From assembly GCA_027306785.1 (NCBI GenBank), contig DAHUZB010000013.1, positions 124,001-188,000 of the forward strand: a DNA stretch of 64,000 nucleotides, written 5' to 3'. This document shows positions 18,384 through 25,912 of the stretch, piece by piece. Within the stretch, counting starts at the first letter, position 1, and each line of letters opens with the position of its first letter. Both the position numbers and the translations under genes were made by a program. Below the pieces are notes generated by a model. It searched no databases. It worked only from the letters and a program-made list of their open reading frames with translations, and was not told where the DNA came from. This DNA comes from Vulcanimicrobiota bacterium (GTDB lineage Bacteria; Vulcanimicrobiota; Vulcanimicrobiia; Vulcanimicrobiales; Vulcanimicrobiaceae).

Positions 18384-19525
18384 CTGCGCAAGCGATCGAC
18401 CGCCGCGAAGAAACGCTCGATCTCGTCGTCGGTCGTGTAGAAGTGCGGGCTCACGCGAATGCCGCAGCCCGGACGGTAATCGACGAAGACGCGCTCTTCG
18501 ATCAAACGTTCTTTCACCGCGTGGGCACCCTCGAAATCGATGCCGATCCATCCGGTGCGGCGCGCGGGTTCGAGCGGCGTCGGCACGCGCATGCCGCGTT
18601 CGAGCGCCATCTCCGCGAGGCGCGTGGTGAGACGCACGTTATGCTCGCGAATCCGCGCGACGCCGATCTCGCGGATCAGGTCGTGTCCCGGGCGCGCGAC
18701 GAGATAGCCCGGAATCGTCGGCGTGCCGTGGCCGAAACGATACATCGTAGGCGCGTAACGCATCGGCGCCGCTTCGAACTCGAACGGCGAGGCATGCGCC
18801 ATCCAGCCGGTCACGGCCGGGCGAAAACGCTCGAGCAGGGCGGGCTTGACGTAGATCCAGCCGCAGCCCGGTCCGCCGAGCAGCCACTTGTGCGAGCCGC
18901 CGGTGACGATGTCGAGATCGAGATCGACCACGTCGTACGGATAGACGCCGGTCGTTTGATACGCGTCCACGCAGAGCAGCGCGCCGACCTCGCGGCAGCG
19001 CCGCTGAATCGCGCGCACGTCGACCACCGCACCCGAGACGTAGTAGGCGTGCGAGATCACGACCAGCGCCGTACGTTCGGTGATCGCGGCGAGAATGCGC
19101 TCGGTCGGGATCGTGAATCCGTCGTCGGAGGGCACGACGCACGTTTTCGCGCCGTACCGTTCCCATTCGCGCCAGACGTAGGTGAGCGAGGGGAACTGCA
19201 GCGCTTCGTACACGATCTCGTTGCGCTCACCGCCGAAATCGAAACAGGTCGCGAGCGCCGCCTGCAGCACGGAGACGTTCGGGCCGAGGAAGACGCTTGC
19301 GGCCGGTGCGCCGACGATCGCGCCGATGCCGTCGGCGATCGTCGCAATCTCCGGCAGCCAGCGTTCCCACGCTTCCGGACCGTCGGTCGCCCAATCGGTG
19401 AAGTACGCGTCGAGCGCGTGCTTTGCGCCGAGCGGCGCCGCACCCATCGAGTGACTCACCAAATAGGTCGAGCTTTCCAGCACCGGAAATTGCTCGCGCG
19501 CGAGTGCCTGCGTCGTTGCGATCAT
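18380..19525 (-). CDS. kynU: Kynureninase-like PLP enzyme (class V aminotransferase fold)
   Basis: 381 residues. The PLP lysine is K213 in GGSHKWLLGG, with the upstream CVDAYQTTG (Asp ring-nitrogen contact) and the GHGTPT loop. The class V fold alone could also be a cysteine-desulfurase-like enzyme. Lying three bases behind tryptophan 2,3-dioxygenase makes kynureninase (kynurenine to anthranilate plus alanine) the best call. No kynurenine formamidase gene is in the window. The downstream MATE gene overlaps this stop. Confidence 0.8.
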   Translation of the reverse strand: MIATTQALAREQFPVLESSTYLVSHSMGAAPLGAKHALDAYFTDWATDGPEAWERWLPEIATIADGIGAIVGAPAASVFLGPNVSVLQAALATCFDFGGERNEIVYEALQFPSLTYVWREWERYGAKTCVVPSDDGFTIPTERILAAITERTALVVISHAYYVSGAVVDVRAIQRRCREVGALLCVDAYQTTGVYPYDVVDLDLDIVTGGSHKWLLGGPGCGWIYVKPALLERFRPAVTGWMAHASPFEFEAAPMRYAPTMYRFGHGTPTIPGYLVARPGHDLIREIGVARIREHNVRLTTRLAEMALERGMRVPTPLEPARRTGWIGIDFEGAHAVKERLIEERVFVDYRPGCGIRVSPHFYTTDDEIERFFAAVDRLRR

Positions 19526-19528
19526 GGT

Positions 19529-20305
19529 TTACGCGTAGCTCCCTTCACCCAGATACGTGCGCACCTCCCAGAGTTCGGGGAAGCAGCGGTGGACGAGCGT
19601 CTTTTGCAGATACTCCGCCCCGGAGGATCCGCCGGTGCCCGTGCGATGGCCGATCATGCGCTCGACCATGCGCACGTGGCGCCCGCGCCAGAGCAGCAGC
19701 CGTTCGTCGAACTCGATCAAGTCCTCGCAGAGCAGGTAGAGATCGTACTGCTCGTCGGCGTGCGTGTAGATGCGGCGGAAGCTCTCGATCAGCTCCTCGC
19801 TCGTGGCGACCGCGAAGCCGCGGCGCTCGAGCAGCGCCTTGACATGGTCGTAGAGCGACGGCTCGCGCAGACGCGTTTCCAAGCGCGCGCGCTGCGGATC
19901 GCTCATCTCGATGTGGCGCATCGTCTCCACGCGGCGAATGCCGCACAGAAACTCCATCTCGCGAAATTGAATCGATTGGAAGCCGCTCGCGGGATTGAGA
20001 TGTTCGCGGAACTGGTTGAATTCTTGCGGCGTCATCGTTTCGAGTACGTCGACCTGTTGCTCGAGCAGGCGCTGGATCGTGTGGATGCGCCGAAAATTCT
20101 TCGCGACCCGCAGCAGATCGCCGCGATCGAGCGCGGCGATGGCGGCGTTGAGTTCGTGCAGCAACTGCTTGAACCACAACTCGTACACCTGATGGATGAC
20201 GATGAAGAGCAGTTCGTCGTGATGCTCCGGGCGCGAGAGCGGCTGCTGCAGCGCGAGCAGATCGTCGACGTGCAGATAGGAACCGTACGAGAGGCGTTCG
20301 CTCAA
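19529..20305 (-). CDS. kynA: Tryptophan 2,3-dioxygenase
   Basis: 258 residues, a normal length for bacterial TDO. Diagnostic segments are visible in order: SYGSYLHVDDLL, HHDELLFIVIHQVYELWFKQ, FNQFREHLNPASGFQS, RGRHVRMVERMIGHRTGTGGSSGA and the C-terminal LWEVRTYL. They contain the distal and proximal heme histidines and the GTGGS substrate loop. It opens the tryptophan ring with O2 to give N-formylkynurenine. It begins at TTG, three bases after the protease-inhibitor stop, within a five-gene minus-strand operon. Confidence 0.95.
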   Translation of the reverse strand: MSERLSYGSYLHVDDLLALQQPLSRPEHHDELLFIVIHQVYELWFKQLLHELNAAIAALDRGDLLRVAKNFRRIHTIQRLLEQQVDVLETMTPQEFNQFREHLNPASGFQSIQFREMEFLCGIRRVETMRHIEMSDPQRARLETRLREPSLYDHVKALLERRGFAVATSEELIESFRRIYTHADEQYDLYLLCEDLIEFDERLLLWRGRHVRMVERMIGHRTGTGGSSGAEYLQKTLVHRCFPELWEVRTYLGEGSYA

Positions 20306-20308
20306 GTC

Positions 20309-20683
20309 TTATTCTACCGTGAGGGTGAAGGTGAGGGATTTCGCGGCGGGCGCGTTCGGCTCGAAGGAGCGCGCGTAATCGAGCTCGATCGTCGTGGTGC
20401 CCGTGCGATTCGCGTGATAGATGAAGAGCTGCGAGCCGGGTGCGCCGATCGCGGTGCTCTGCGCGGGCTCGTAGACGTTGCCTTCGTAGGCGGCGATCGC
20501 GGCGTTGCCGAGATGCTGCGACCAGGCGTAGCCCGTGCTCGCGTTGCTCGGCAGCGCGATGAAGAACTCTTCGCCCGCGCGCACGACGATCGGCTGCGCC
20601 GCGTCGCGCGCGACGAAGACGGGCGAATGCGGGGTGAGACCGAGCAGCGCGCACGCGGCGAGCGCGAGCAGGGGGCGTTTCAT
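20309..20683 (-). CDS. Chagasin/I42-family cysteine-protease inhibitor-like protein
   Basis: 124 residues with a signal peptide (MKRPLLALAACALLGLTPHS). The mature part has the chagasin loops in order: LPSNASTGYAWS (the NPTTGY-type loop 2), GAPGSQLFIYHANRTGT (the GxxG-type loop) and ELDYARSFEP (the RPW-type loop, here SFEP). It is probably a periplasmic inhibitor of papain-like proteases. It sits between an Mpo1-like gene and kynA, overlapping the former as ATGA; there is no obvious functional tie. Confidence 0.8.
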   Translation of the reverse strand: MKRPLLALAACALLGLTPHSPVFVARDAAQPIVVRAGEEFFIALPSNASTGYAWSQHLGNAAIAAYEGNVYEPAQSTAIGAPGSQLFIYHANRTGTTTIELDYARSFEPNAPAAKSLTFTLTVE

Positions 20684-21000
20684 CCTCGCGCGGCTCCGGT
20701 ACGGGCGATCTCGTCGTCGATCGTGCCGCGCAGCACGTGCCAGGCCATCAGGTAATCGCCGCGCAGCGAACTGAACGGGGCGCGGAACGTCTCGGGCTTG
20801 TTGTGCTCGATGACGGCGTGTGAGAACCAGGCCGGCCCGTAGCCCGCGACGAGGGCCGCGCCGAGCATCCACGGTTTGCGCGTCGCGAGCGCGCCGAAGG
20901 CGATCGCGGTGGCCGCGATCGTTCCCGCCGTATGGAGCGCGCGGGTGCGCGGGTCGCTGTGAGCGCGCAGGTAGCGCGGCCAAAACTCTTCGAACGACAT
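20680..21000 (-). CDS. DUF962 / Mpo1-like membrane protein
   Basis: 106 residues. Conserved family elements are LRAHSDPRTRALH, then two hydrophobic segments, then WFSHAVIEHNKPETF, with histidines that in yeast Mpo1 bind iron for 2-hydroxy-fatty-acid alpha-oxidation. The bacterial role is unproven. It is the first gene of the minus-strand run Mpo1-like / I42 / kynA / kynU / MATE and diverges from a lipoprotein gene, with 48 bases between the starts. Confidence 0.8.
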   Translation of the reverse strand: MSFEEFWPRYLRAHSDPRTRALHTAGTIAATAIAFGALATRKPWMLGAALVAGYGPAWFSHAVIEHNKPETFRAPFSSLRGDYLMAWHVLRGTIDDEIARTGAARG

Positions 21001-21048
21001 GCGGTTCGCTTACGGGGCGGGCCGGGGTTCTCCTCGAAAGAGCGCGCC

Positions 21049-21705
21049 ATGAAACGACTTCTCGCCGTGACGGCGCTCGCGCTCGGGCTGAGCGCCTGTT
21101 CGCACTCCGCGCAGTCCACGCAAGGCTCCGCCGCGTCGGCATCGCCCGCACCCGCGGCCACGAACGCGACCGGATTCCCGCTCTACGACGGCAGCACCGT
21201 GCTCGTCTCCGAGCCCTGGCACGAAACGGGCGGCTCGCACGAATTCGGCGGCACCGAGGTGATCGCGCAGACCCCCGCCACGCTCGCGCAACTGGGCGGC
21301 TGGATTCACCGGCTCGCGGCCGCGCCGCCGAGCGGGTACGACGTGGCGGTCTCGGGCAGCGGGATGGAGATCGCGCAGCGGCGCGCCGCCGCGATGGGCG
21401 TCGACTTTCAGGTCTTCACGCACGACGTCAACGGCACGAAACGCGCGCTCGTGGTGCTCGCGGTCGATCCGCAGACCTTCGAGGCGAAGGCCGGACCGAT
21501 GCTCTCGCTGATCGGCAAGTACAAGATGCTCCCCAAGGGGCTGCGCGATCCGATCGACGCGCAGGCGAAGGCGCGCACCGGCTACACGGTGAGTGAGGCG
21601 CTCGATCCGCACACGCCGATCGGCGCGGCGATCGACGCGGTCCAACGACTGAAAGATTCGGATCAGCGCGGCGTGCTGCTGATCGACGGCGCGAAGACGA
21701 ATTGA
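21049..21705 (+). CDS. Putative lipoprotein of unknown function
   Basis: 218 residues with a lipobox (LGLSACSHS) and an Ala/Ser/Pro linker to about residue 40. The folded part contains no family motif I recognise. It has alternating strands and helices (EFGGTEVIAQTPATLAQLG, MEIAQRRAAAMGVDFQVFTH) and could be a small periplasmic binding or stress-related domain. Its stop overlaps the start of the next gene, so the two are probably coupled. Confidence 0.6.
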   Translation: MKRLLAVTALALGLSACSHSAQSTQGSAASASPAPAATNATGFPLYDGSTVLVSEPWHETGGSHEFGGTEVIAQTPATLAQLGGWIHRLAAAPPSGYDVAVSGSGMEIAQRRAAAMGVDFQVFTHDVNGTKRALVVLAVDPQTFEAKAGPMLSLIGKYKMLPKGLRDPIDAQAKARTGYTVSEALDPHTPIGAAIDAVQRLKDSDQRGVLLIDGAKTN

Positions 21706-22409
21706 TGCGCCGCCTGCTCGTCGCGGTCGCGCTCGTACTCCTTGCGAGCGCGCAGACGCCGCGCAGCTACGTCGGCCTTCAGGTGCTGACCGTCGTCGGC
21801 GTGCACCGTGACGCCGACGTGAATCAGTACGGCATCGGAGCGGGGCCGCTGATTCAAGCGCGTCTGGGCGGCCGTCGCGTCGCCGCTTCGATCGAAGGCA
21901 TTCCGGTCGTCGGTATCCCCTCGCGCGCCTCGGCCGCATACGGACAGGCGACGCCGTCGCTCGGGATTTTTAACGGTCAGCTCCTGGCAGCGGTCGATCG
22001 CGACGCGCATCTGTGGCTCGGTCTCGGAACGACCATCTACAACCAGCGCACCCCCTCGCCCGCGCAGCACTACGTCGTCTCGTCGCGTCTCGCGGGCGTG
22101 CGCTACGCGCTCGCCTACCGCCGTCCGACGCGCAACAGGCACTTCGTCGAAGCCTTCGTCGGCGCGGCGCCGGTGCTCTCGGGCACCGATCACTATCTCT
22201 ACTCCGACGGAACGCCGAGCCTCGATCGTGCGGAGCGGGCTTCGGAGATCGATGCCTCGGTCTCGCTCGGCTGGCGGCAACGCTCGACGGAATGGCTGAT
22301 CGGCGTGCGGATGGTGAATTTCTCCGCGCATTTCGTTCCCACGGGCGACGCCGCGGATCGCAACGTGGGCATCGGGCCGCTCGTCGAGTGGCGGCACGTC
22401 CTGCCGTGA
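21705..22409 (+). CDS. Predicted outer-membrane beta-barrel protein
   Basis: 234 residues from the ATG that overlaps the previous stop (TTGATG context; a TTG three bases earlier is also possible). A signal peptide is clear (RRLLVAVALVLLASAQ). The rest alternates glycine-rich strands with polar turns (LLAAVDRDAHLWLGLGTTIYN, SLGWRQRSTEWLIGVRMVNF), in keeping with an outer-membrane barrel of about 10-12 strands. No family is recognised. It is probably transcribed with the lipoprotein before it and converges on the alkyltransferase-like gene. Confidence 0.55.
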   Translation: MRRLLVAVALVLLASAQTPRSYVGLQVLTVVGVHRDADVNQYGIGAGPLIQARLGGRRVAASIEGIPVVGIPSRASAAYGQATPSLGIFNGQLLAAVDRDAHLWLGLGTTIYNQRTPSPAQHYVVSSRLAGVRYALAYRRPTRNRHFVEAFVGAAPVLSGTDHYLYSDGTPSLDRAERASEIDASVSLGWRQRSTEWLIGVRMVNFSAHFVPTGDAADRNVGIGPLVEWRHVLP

Positions 22410-22418
22410 CCGCGGGCG

Positions 22419-22886
22419 CTACGGGAGCGCGATCCCCTCGAAGGCGAGCAGTCGGCGACGCACGGAGTTGGGCCCCGCGCCCTTGACCCGTCCGTCGGCG
22501 CCGACGACGCGATGCGCCGGAACGAGCAGATCGTACGGGGTGCGGCCCATCGCCGCCGCTACGCCGCGGTGCGCGCGGGGTGCCCCGACGATGCGCGCGA
22601 CCTCGCCGTAGGCGATCACGTCGCCGACGCCGAGACTCGCCACGAACGACCAGACCGCGATTTGAAATGCGGTTCCCTCGAAGGCGAGCGGCAGATCGAA
22701 GCGGCGCAGTCGTTTGGCCGCGTAGGCACGCACCTGTGCCGCCGCTTCGCGCAGTAGCGGATCGCTCGGAATCGCGCGCGAAGGCGGATCGTTCACGAAG
22801 ACCCCGCGCACGATGCGCTCGCCGTCGCTTGCGAGCAGCAGGCGGCAGCCGATCGGGAGATTCACGCGAACCGAGACGTCGGGCAC
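22419..22886 (-). CDS. Alkyltransferase-like protein (MGMT fold, catalytic Cys replaced by Ala)
   Basis: 155 residues from a GTG at 22886 (another GTG at 22865 is possible). The C-terminal half is a clear Ada/Ogt/MGMT DNA-binding domain: GTAFQIAVWSFVASLGVGDVIAYGEVA (residues about 71-97), a helix with the arginine finger (RAHRGVAAAMG), then VPAHRVVGADG. In a true O6-alkylguanine-DNA alkyltransferase the motif is PCHRV; here residue 124 is Ala (codon GCG). It therefore cannot accept alkyl groups. It may act like the ATL proteins, which bind alkylated bases and flag them for nucleotide excision repair. It diverges from a lipoprotein gene. Confidence 0.85.
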   Translation of the reverse strand: MPDVSVRVNLPIGCRLLLASDGERIVRGVFVNDPPSRAIPSDPLLREAAAQVRAYAAKRLRRFDLPLAFEGTAFQIAVWSFVASLGVGDVIAYGEVARIVGAPRAHRGVAAAMGRTPYDLLVPAHRVVGADGRVKGAGPNSVRRRLLAFEGIALP

Positions 22887-22944
22887 CGGCGCAGTCTTTC
22901 GTGCGGGTGCAGGGAAGGCCTCGATACCGCTGCAAGAAGCGGCG

Positions 22945-23445
22945 ATGAAGCATGCGCGCACGGGAGCGCTCCTCGCAGCGCTCGTCACGCTCGCGGCGTG
23001 TTCGTCGCACAAGCAGACCGTGATGACGAGCAACGGCCCGGCGACGATCACCGAATCGAAGGACGATCGGACGGTTACCATCACCGGGAAGAACGGCACG
23101 GCGAGCTTTAGTAAGAGCGTCGATCCGAGCACGCTCGGCGCACCGGTCTACCCCGGTGCGGTCGCGCAGGGCGCATTCTCCGGCAGCGGCAAGGGTGAGA
23201 GCGGCACCGTCGCCACCTTCACCACCACCGACGACTTTGCGCACGTCTACGCGTTCTACCATGCGAAGATGCCCGCGGGATCGCAGAAGATGAAGATGGA
23301 GAGCGGCGGGACGTCGATGGCGATCTTCCGGATCGGGGAGGACGAAAGCCGCGAACACACGACCGTCACCATCAGCGGCGAGAAGGGCACGACGCACATT
23401 CAAATCGCACACGGCACCAACGCTTCCGACACGCAAGGGAATTAG
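22945..23445 (+). CDS. Putative lipoprotein of unknown function
   Basis: 166 residues with a lipobox (LVTLAACSSHK). The N-terminal third is beta-hairpin-like (GPATITESKDDRTVTITGKNG). The remainder (LGAPVYPGA, TTDDFAHVYAFYHAKMP) resembles the small periplasmic domains that follow 'VYPGA' in many uncharacterised lipoproteins. It ends seven bases before the SDR gene and may share its transcript. No enzyme motif is seen. Confidence 0.6.
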   Translation: MKHARTGALLAALVTLAACSSHKQTVMTSNGPATITESKDDRTVTITGKNGTASFSKSVDPSTLGAPVYPGAVAQGAFSGSGKGESGTVATFTTTDDFAHVYAFYHAKMPAGSQKMKMESGGTSMAIFRIGEDESREHTTVTISGEKGTTHIQIAHGTNASDTQGN

Positions 23446-23452
23446 GCAGAAC

Positions 23453-24322
23453 GTGAATCTCCACGGAAAGACCCTTTTCATCACCGGAGCGAGTCGCGGG
23501 ATCGGTCTCGCGATCGCGCTGCGCGCCGCCGCGGAGGGCGCGAACGTTACGATCGTCGCGAAGACGACCGAACCGCACCCGAAGCTGCCCGGCACCATCT
23601 ACACCGCCGCCGAGGCGATCGAGGCCGCCGGCGGCAAAGCGTTGCCGATCGCGTGCGACATTCGCTTCGAGGAGCAGGTGGTCGACGCGGTACGGCAGAC
23701 CGTGGAGCGGTTCGGCGGGATCGACGCCTGCATCAATAATGCAAGCGCGATCTCGATCAGCGGAACGCTCGATACCGATATGAAGCGCTACGATCTGATG
23801 AATCAGATCAACACGCGCGGCACCTTCGTCTGCTCGAAAGCGACGATTCCGTATCTGGCGAAGGCGAGCAATCCGCACATCCTCAACATGGCGCCGCCGC
23901 TCGACATGAACGCGCGCTGGTTCAAGAACTCGGTCGCCTACACGATCGCGAAGTTCGGCATGTCGATGTGCACGCTCGGGATGAGCGAGGAGCTTCGCTC
24001 GCAGGGGATCGCGGTCAATTCGCTCTGGCCGCTTACCGCGATCGACACGGCCGCGGTGCGCAACGTGCTCGGCGGCGACGCGATGGCGCACGCGTCGCGC
24101 AAGCCCGAGATCGTGGCGGACGCCGCGATCGCGATTCTCAAGCGCCCGGCGGCCACGACGACCGGCAACTTCTTCATCGACGAAGAGGTGCTGCGCGCCG
24201 CGGGCGTCACGGATTTCGCCGCGTATGCGAACGATCCGGATCGGCCGCTCGTGCCGGACTTCTTCGTTCCCGACGAGGTGATCGCGCGCTCGTCCACGCC
24301 GCTTGCGCCGATGCCGTGGTGA
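23453..24322 (+). CDS. HSDL2-like short-chain dehydrogenase/reductase
   Basis: 289 residues. A Rossmann fold with TGASRGIG (11-18) for NAD(P) binding, NNAS (95-98) and the Tyr-Lys pair in AYTIAKFGM (Y163, K167). Overall it matches the HSDL2/SDR branch (YTIAKxGMSM, LWPxTAIxTAA). The serine that precedes the Tyr in that branch (ILNISPPL) is Ala147 here (ILNMAPPL), which may affect catalysis. It starts at GTG and ends five bases before the enoyl-CoA hydratase gene. It probably acts on an acyl or hydroxyacyl substrate. Confidence 0.8.
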   Translation: MNLHGKTLFITGASRGIGLAIALRAAAEGANVTIVAKTTEPHPKLPGTIYTAAEAIEAAGGKALPIACDIRFEEQVVDAVRQTVERFGGIDACINNASAISISGTLDTDMKRYDLMNQINTRGTFVCSKATIPYLAKASNPHILNMAPPLDMNARWFKNSVAYTIAKFGMSMCTLGMSEELRSQGIAVNSLWPLTAIDTAAVRNVLGGDAMAHASRKPEIVADAAIAILKRPAATTTGNFFIDEEVLRAAGVTDFAAYANDPDRPLVPDFFVPDEVIARSSTPLAPMPW

Positions 24323-24326
24323 TCGC

Positions 24327-25079
24327 ATGAGCGAGCATATCGTCTATCGCAAGGACGGCGCGGTCGCGTCGTTGCGCTTCAATCGTCCCGAAAAGAAGAA
24401 CGCGATCACGCAGGCGATGTACGCGACGCTCGCCGAGGCGCTCGCCGATGCCGCCGCCGATGCGGACGTGCGCGCGGTGGGGCTTTTCGGCGGCGACGTG
24501 TTCACGGCGGGCAACGACATCGGCGATTTTCTCGCCGCGGGTTCGCTCGGCGTCGATCGTCTCGACGATCTCGCGGTCGCGAAGTTCCTGCGGACACTCG
24601 CCGCGTTTCCGAAACCGATCGTGGCGGGCGTCAAAGGCGCGGCGATCGGCATCGGTACGACGATGCTGATGCACTGCGATGCGGTGGTGGCGGGTGCGTC
24701 GGCACGCTTCGCGATGCCCTTCACCAAACTCGCGCTCGTGCCCGAGGGTGCCTCGAGCGTGCTGTTTCCGCTGATCGCGGGCCGCATGCGCGCATCCTGG
24801 TATCTGCTCTCGGGCGAGCAGTTCGACGCGGCGACCGCGAGCGAACTCGGGCTCGTGACCAAGCGCTGCGACGACGCCGACGTGGACGGCGCGGTTGCGA
24901 TGATGTGCGGCGTGCTCGCGGAGCTGCCGCCGAACGCGCTTGCGACCGCCAAGCGGTTGCTCAAAGCGCCGTTCGCACCGCTCGTCGATGCCGCGTTCGC
25001 CGCGGAGTTCGAGAGCTTCGCCGCGGCGCTGCGATCGAGTGAGGCGCGCGAGGCCTTTATGGCCTTCATGCAACGCTAG
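24327..25079 (+). CDS. Enoyl-CoA hydratase/isomerase (crotonase) family protein
   Basis: 250 residues. Crotonase landmarks are the oxyanion-hole segment VFTAGNDIGDF (about 55-66) and KGAAIGIGTTMLMHCDAVVA, then MPFTKLALVPEGASS, where the glutamate is a candidate catalytic acid. Length is normal. It lies between an SDR and a phosphotransacylase, with gaps of 4 and 2 bases, suggesting a short acyl-CoA pathway. It could instead be an isomerase of the same fold. Confidence 0.85.
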   Translation: MSEHIVYRKDGAVASLRFNRPEKKNAITQAMYATLAEALADAAADADVRAVGLFGGDVFTAGNDIGDFLAAGSLGVDRLDDLAVAKFLRTLAAFPKPIVAGVKGAAIGIGTTMLMHCDAVVAGASARFAMPFTKLALVPEGASSVLFPLIAGRMRASWYLLSGEQFDAATASELGLVTKRCDDADVDGAVAMMCGVLAELPPNALATAKRLLKAPFAPLVDAAFAAEFESFAAALRSSEAREAFMAFMQR

Positions 25080-25081
25080 CG

Positions 25082-25912
25082 ATGTTCGACGAGTTGATCG
25101 CGCGCGCGGTCGCGGCCGGTCGGCTGCGGGTGGCCGTGGTGCGCGCCGACGATGCGCTCTCGCGCGAAGGTGCGCTTGAGGCACAGCGTCGGGGGCTGAT
25201 CGAGCCGCTCTTCGTCGAGACGCCCGCCGAGGCGGCGGCGCTGGCCGCCGCGGGCGAAGCGCGCGCGATCATGAAGGGCCACGTGCACAGCGACGCGCTA
25301 CTGCACGCGATCCTCGCCGAAGCGGGGCTGCAGACGGGGCGCCGTTTGAGTCACGTCGTCGCGGCGGAACTGCCGCATCGGGCGGCGCCGCTGCTCGTGA
25401 GCGACGCGGCGGTGACTATCGCGCCGGATCTCGATTCGAAACGCGAGATCGTGCAGAACGCGATCGACGTCGCGCGCGCGCTCGGCATCGCGCAGCCGCG
25501 CGTGGCGATCCTCGCCGCGGTCGAGACGGTCGCCGCACGCATGCCCTCGACGATCGACGCCGCAGCGCTTGCGGAGATGGCGCGGCGCGGGCAGATCCGC
25601 GGCGGCGTCGTCGACGGGCCGCTCGCGCTCGATGACGCGCTCTCCGCGGAGGCGGCGCATGCGAAAGGGATCGACTCACCCGTCGCGGGCTGCGCCGACG
25701 TCCTGATCGCCCCCGATCTCGATGCGGGCAACATCATCTACAAGATGCTCGAACGCGTGGTGCACGCGCGCTGCGGCGGCGTCGTGGTCGGCGCGCGGGT
25801 TCCGGTGATTCTTACCAGCCGAGCCGATGCGGTCGACGCGCGGGTGATCTCGTGCGCGCTCGCGACGCTCGCATACGCCGCGGGCGGCGTCTACGCTTCG
25901 GCGAGCCAGTAG
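25082..25912 (+). CDS. Phosphate acetyl/butyryltransferase-family protein
   Basis: 276 residues. Family features are MKGHVHSD near residue 63, the LSHVV region, VAILAAVETVAARMPSTIDA, GGVVDGPLALDDA, and the C-terminal DVLIAPDLDAGNIIYKMLE, all typical of Pta/Ptb. It converts acyl-CoA plus phosphate to acyl phosphate plus CoA. No acyl kinase gene follows; the next gene is convergent and overlaps this one by 22 bases. With the SDR and crotonase genes it may form a C4 or branched-chain acyl-CoA module. Confidence 0.85.
   Translation: MFDELIARAVAAGRLRVAVVRADDALSREGALEAQRRGLIEPLFVETPAEAAALAAAGEARAIMKGHVHSDALLHAILAEAGLQTGRRLSHVVAAELPHRAAPLLVSDAAVTIAPDLDSKREIVQNAIDVARALGIAQPRVAILAAVETVAARMPSTIDAAALAEMARRGQIRGGVVDGPLALDDALSAEAAHAKGIDSPVAGCADVLIAPDLDAGNIIYKMLERVVHARCGGVVVGARVPVILTSRADAVDARVISCALATLAYAAGGVYASASQ

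Noticed and set aside
18335-20755. Plus-strand ORF of 806 codons opposite the kyn operon
   Set aside because: The minus strand encodes recognised enzymes; this frame has shadow composition.
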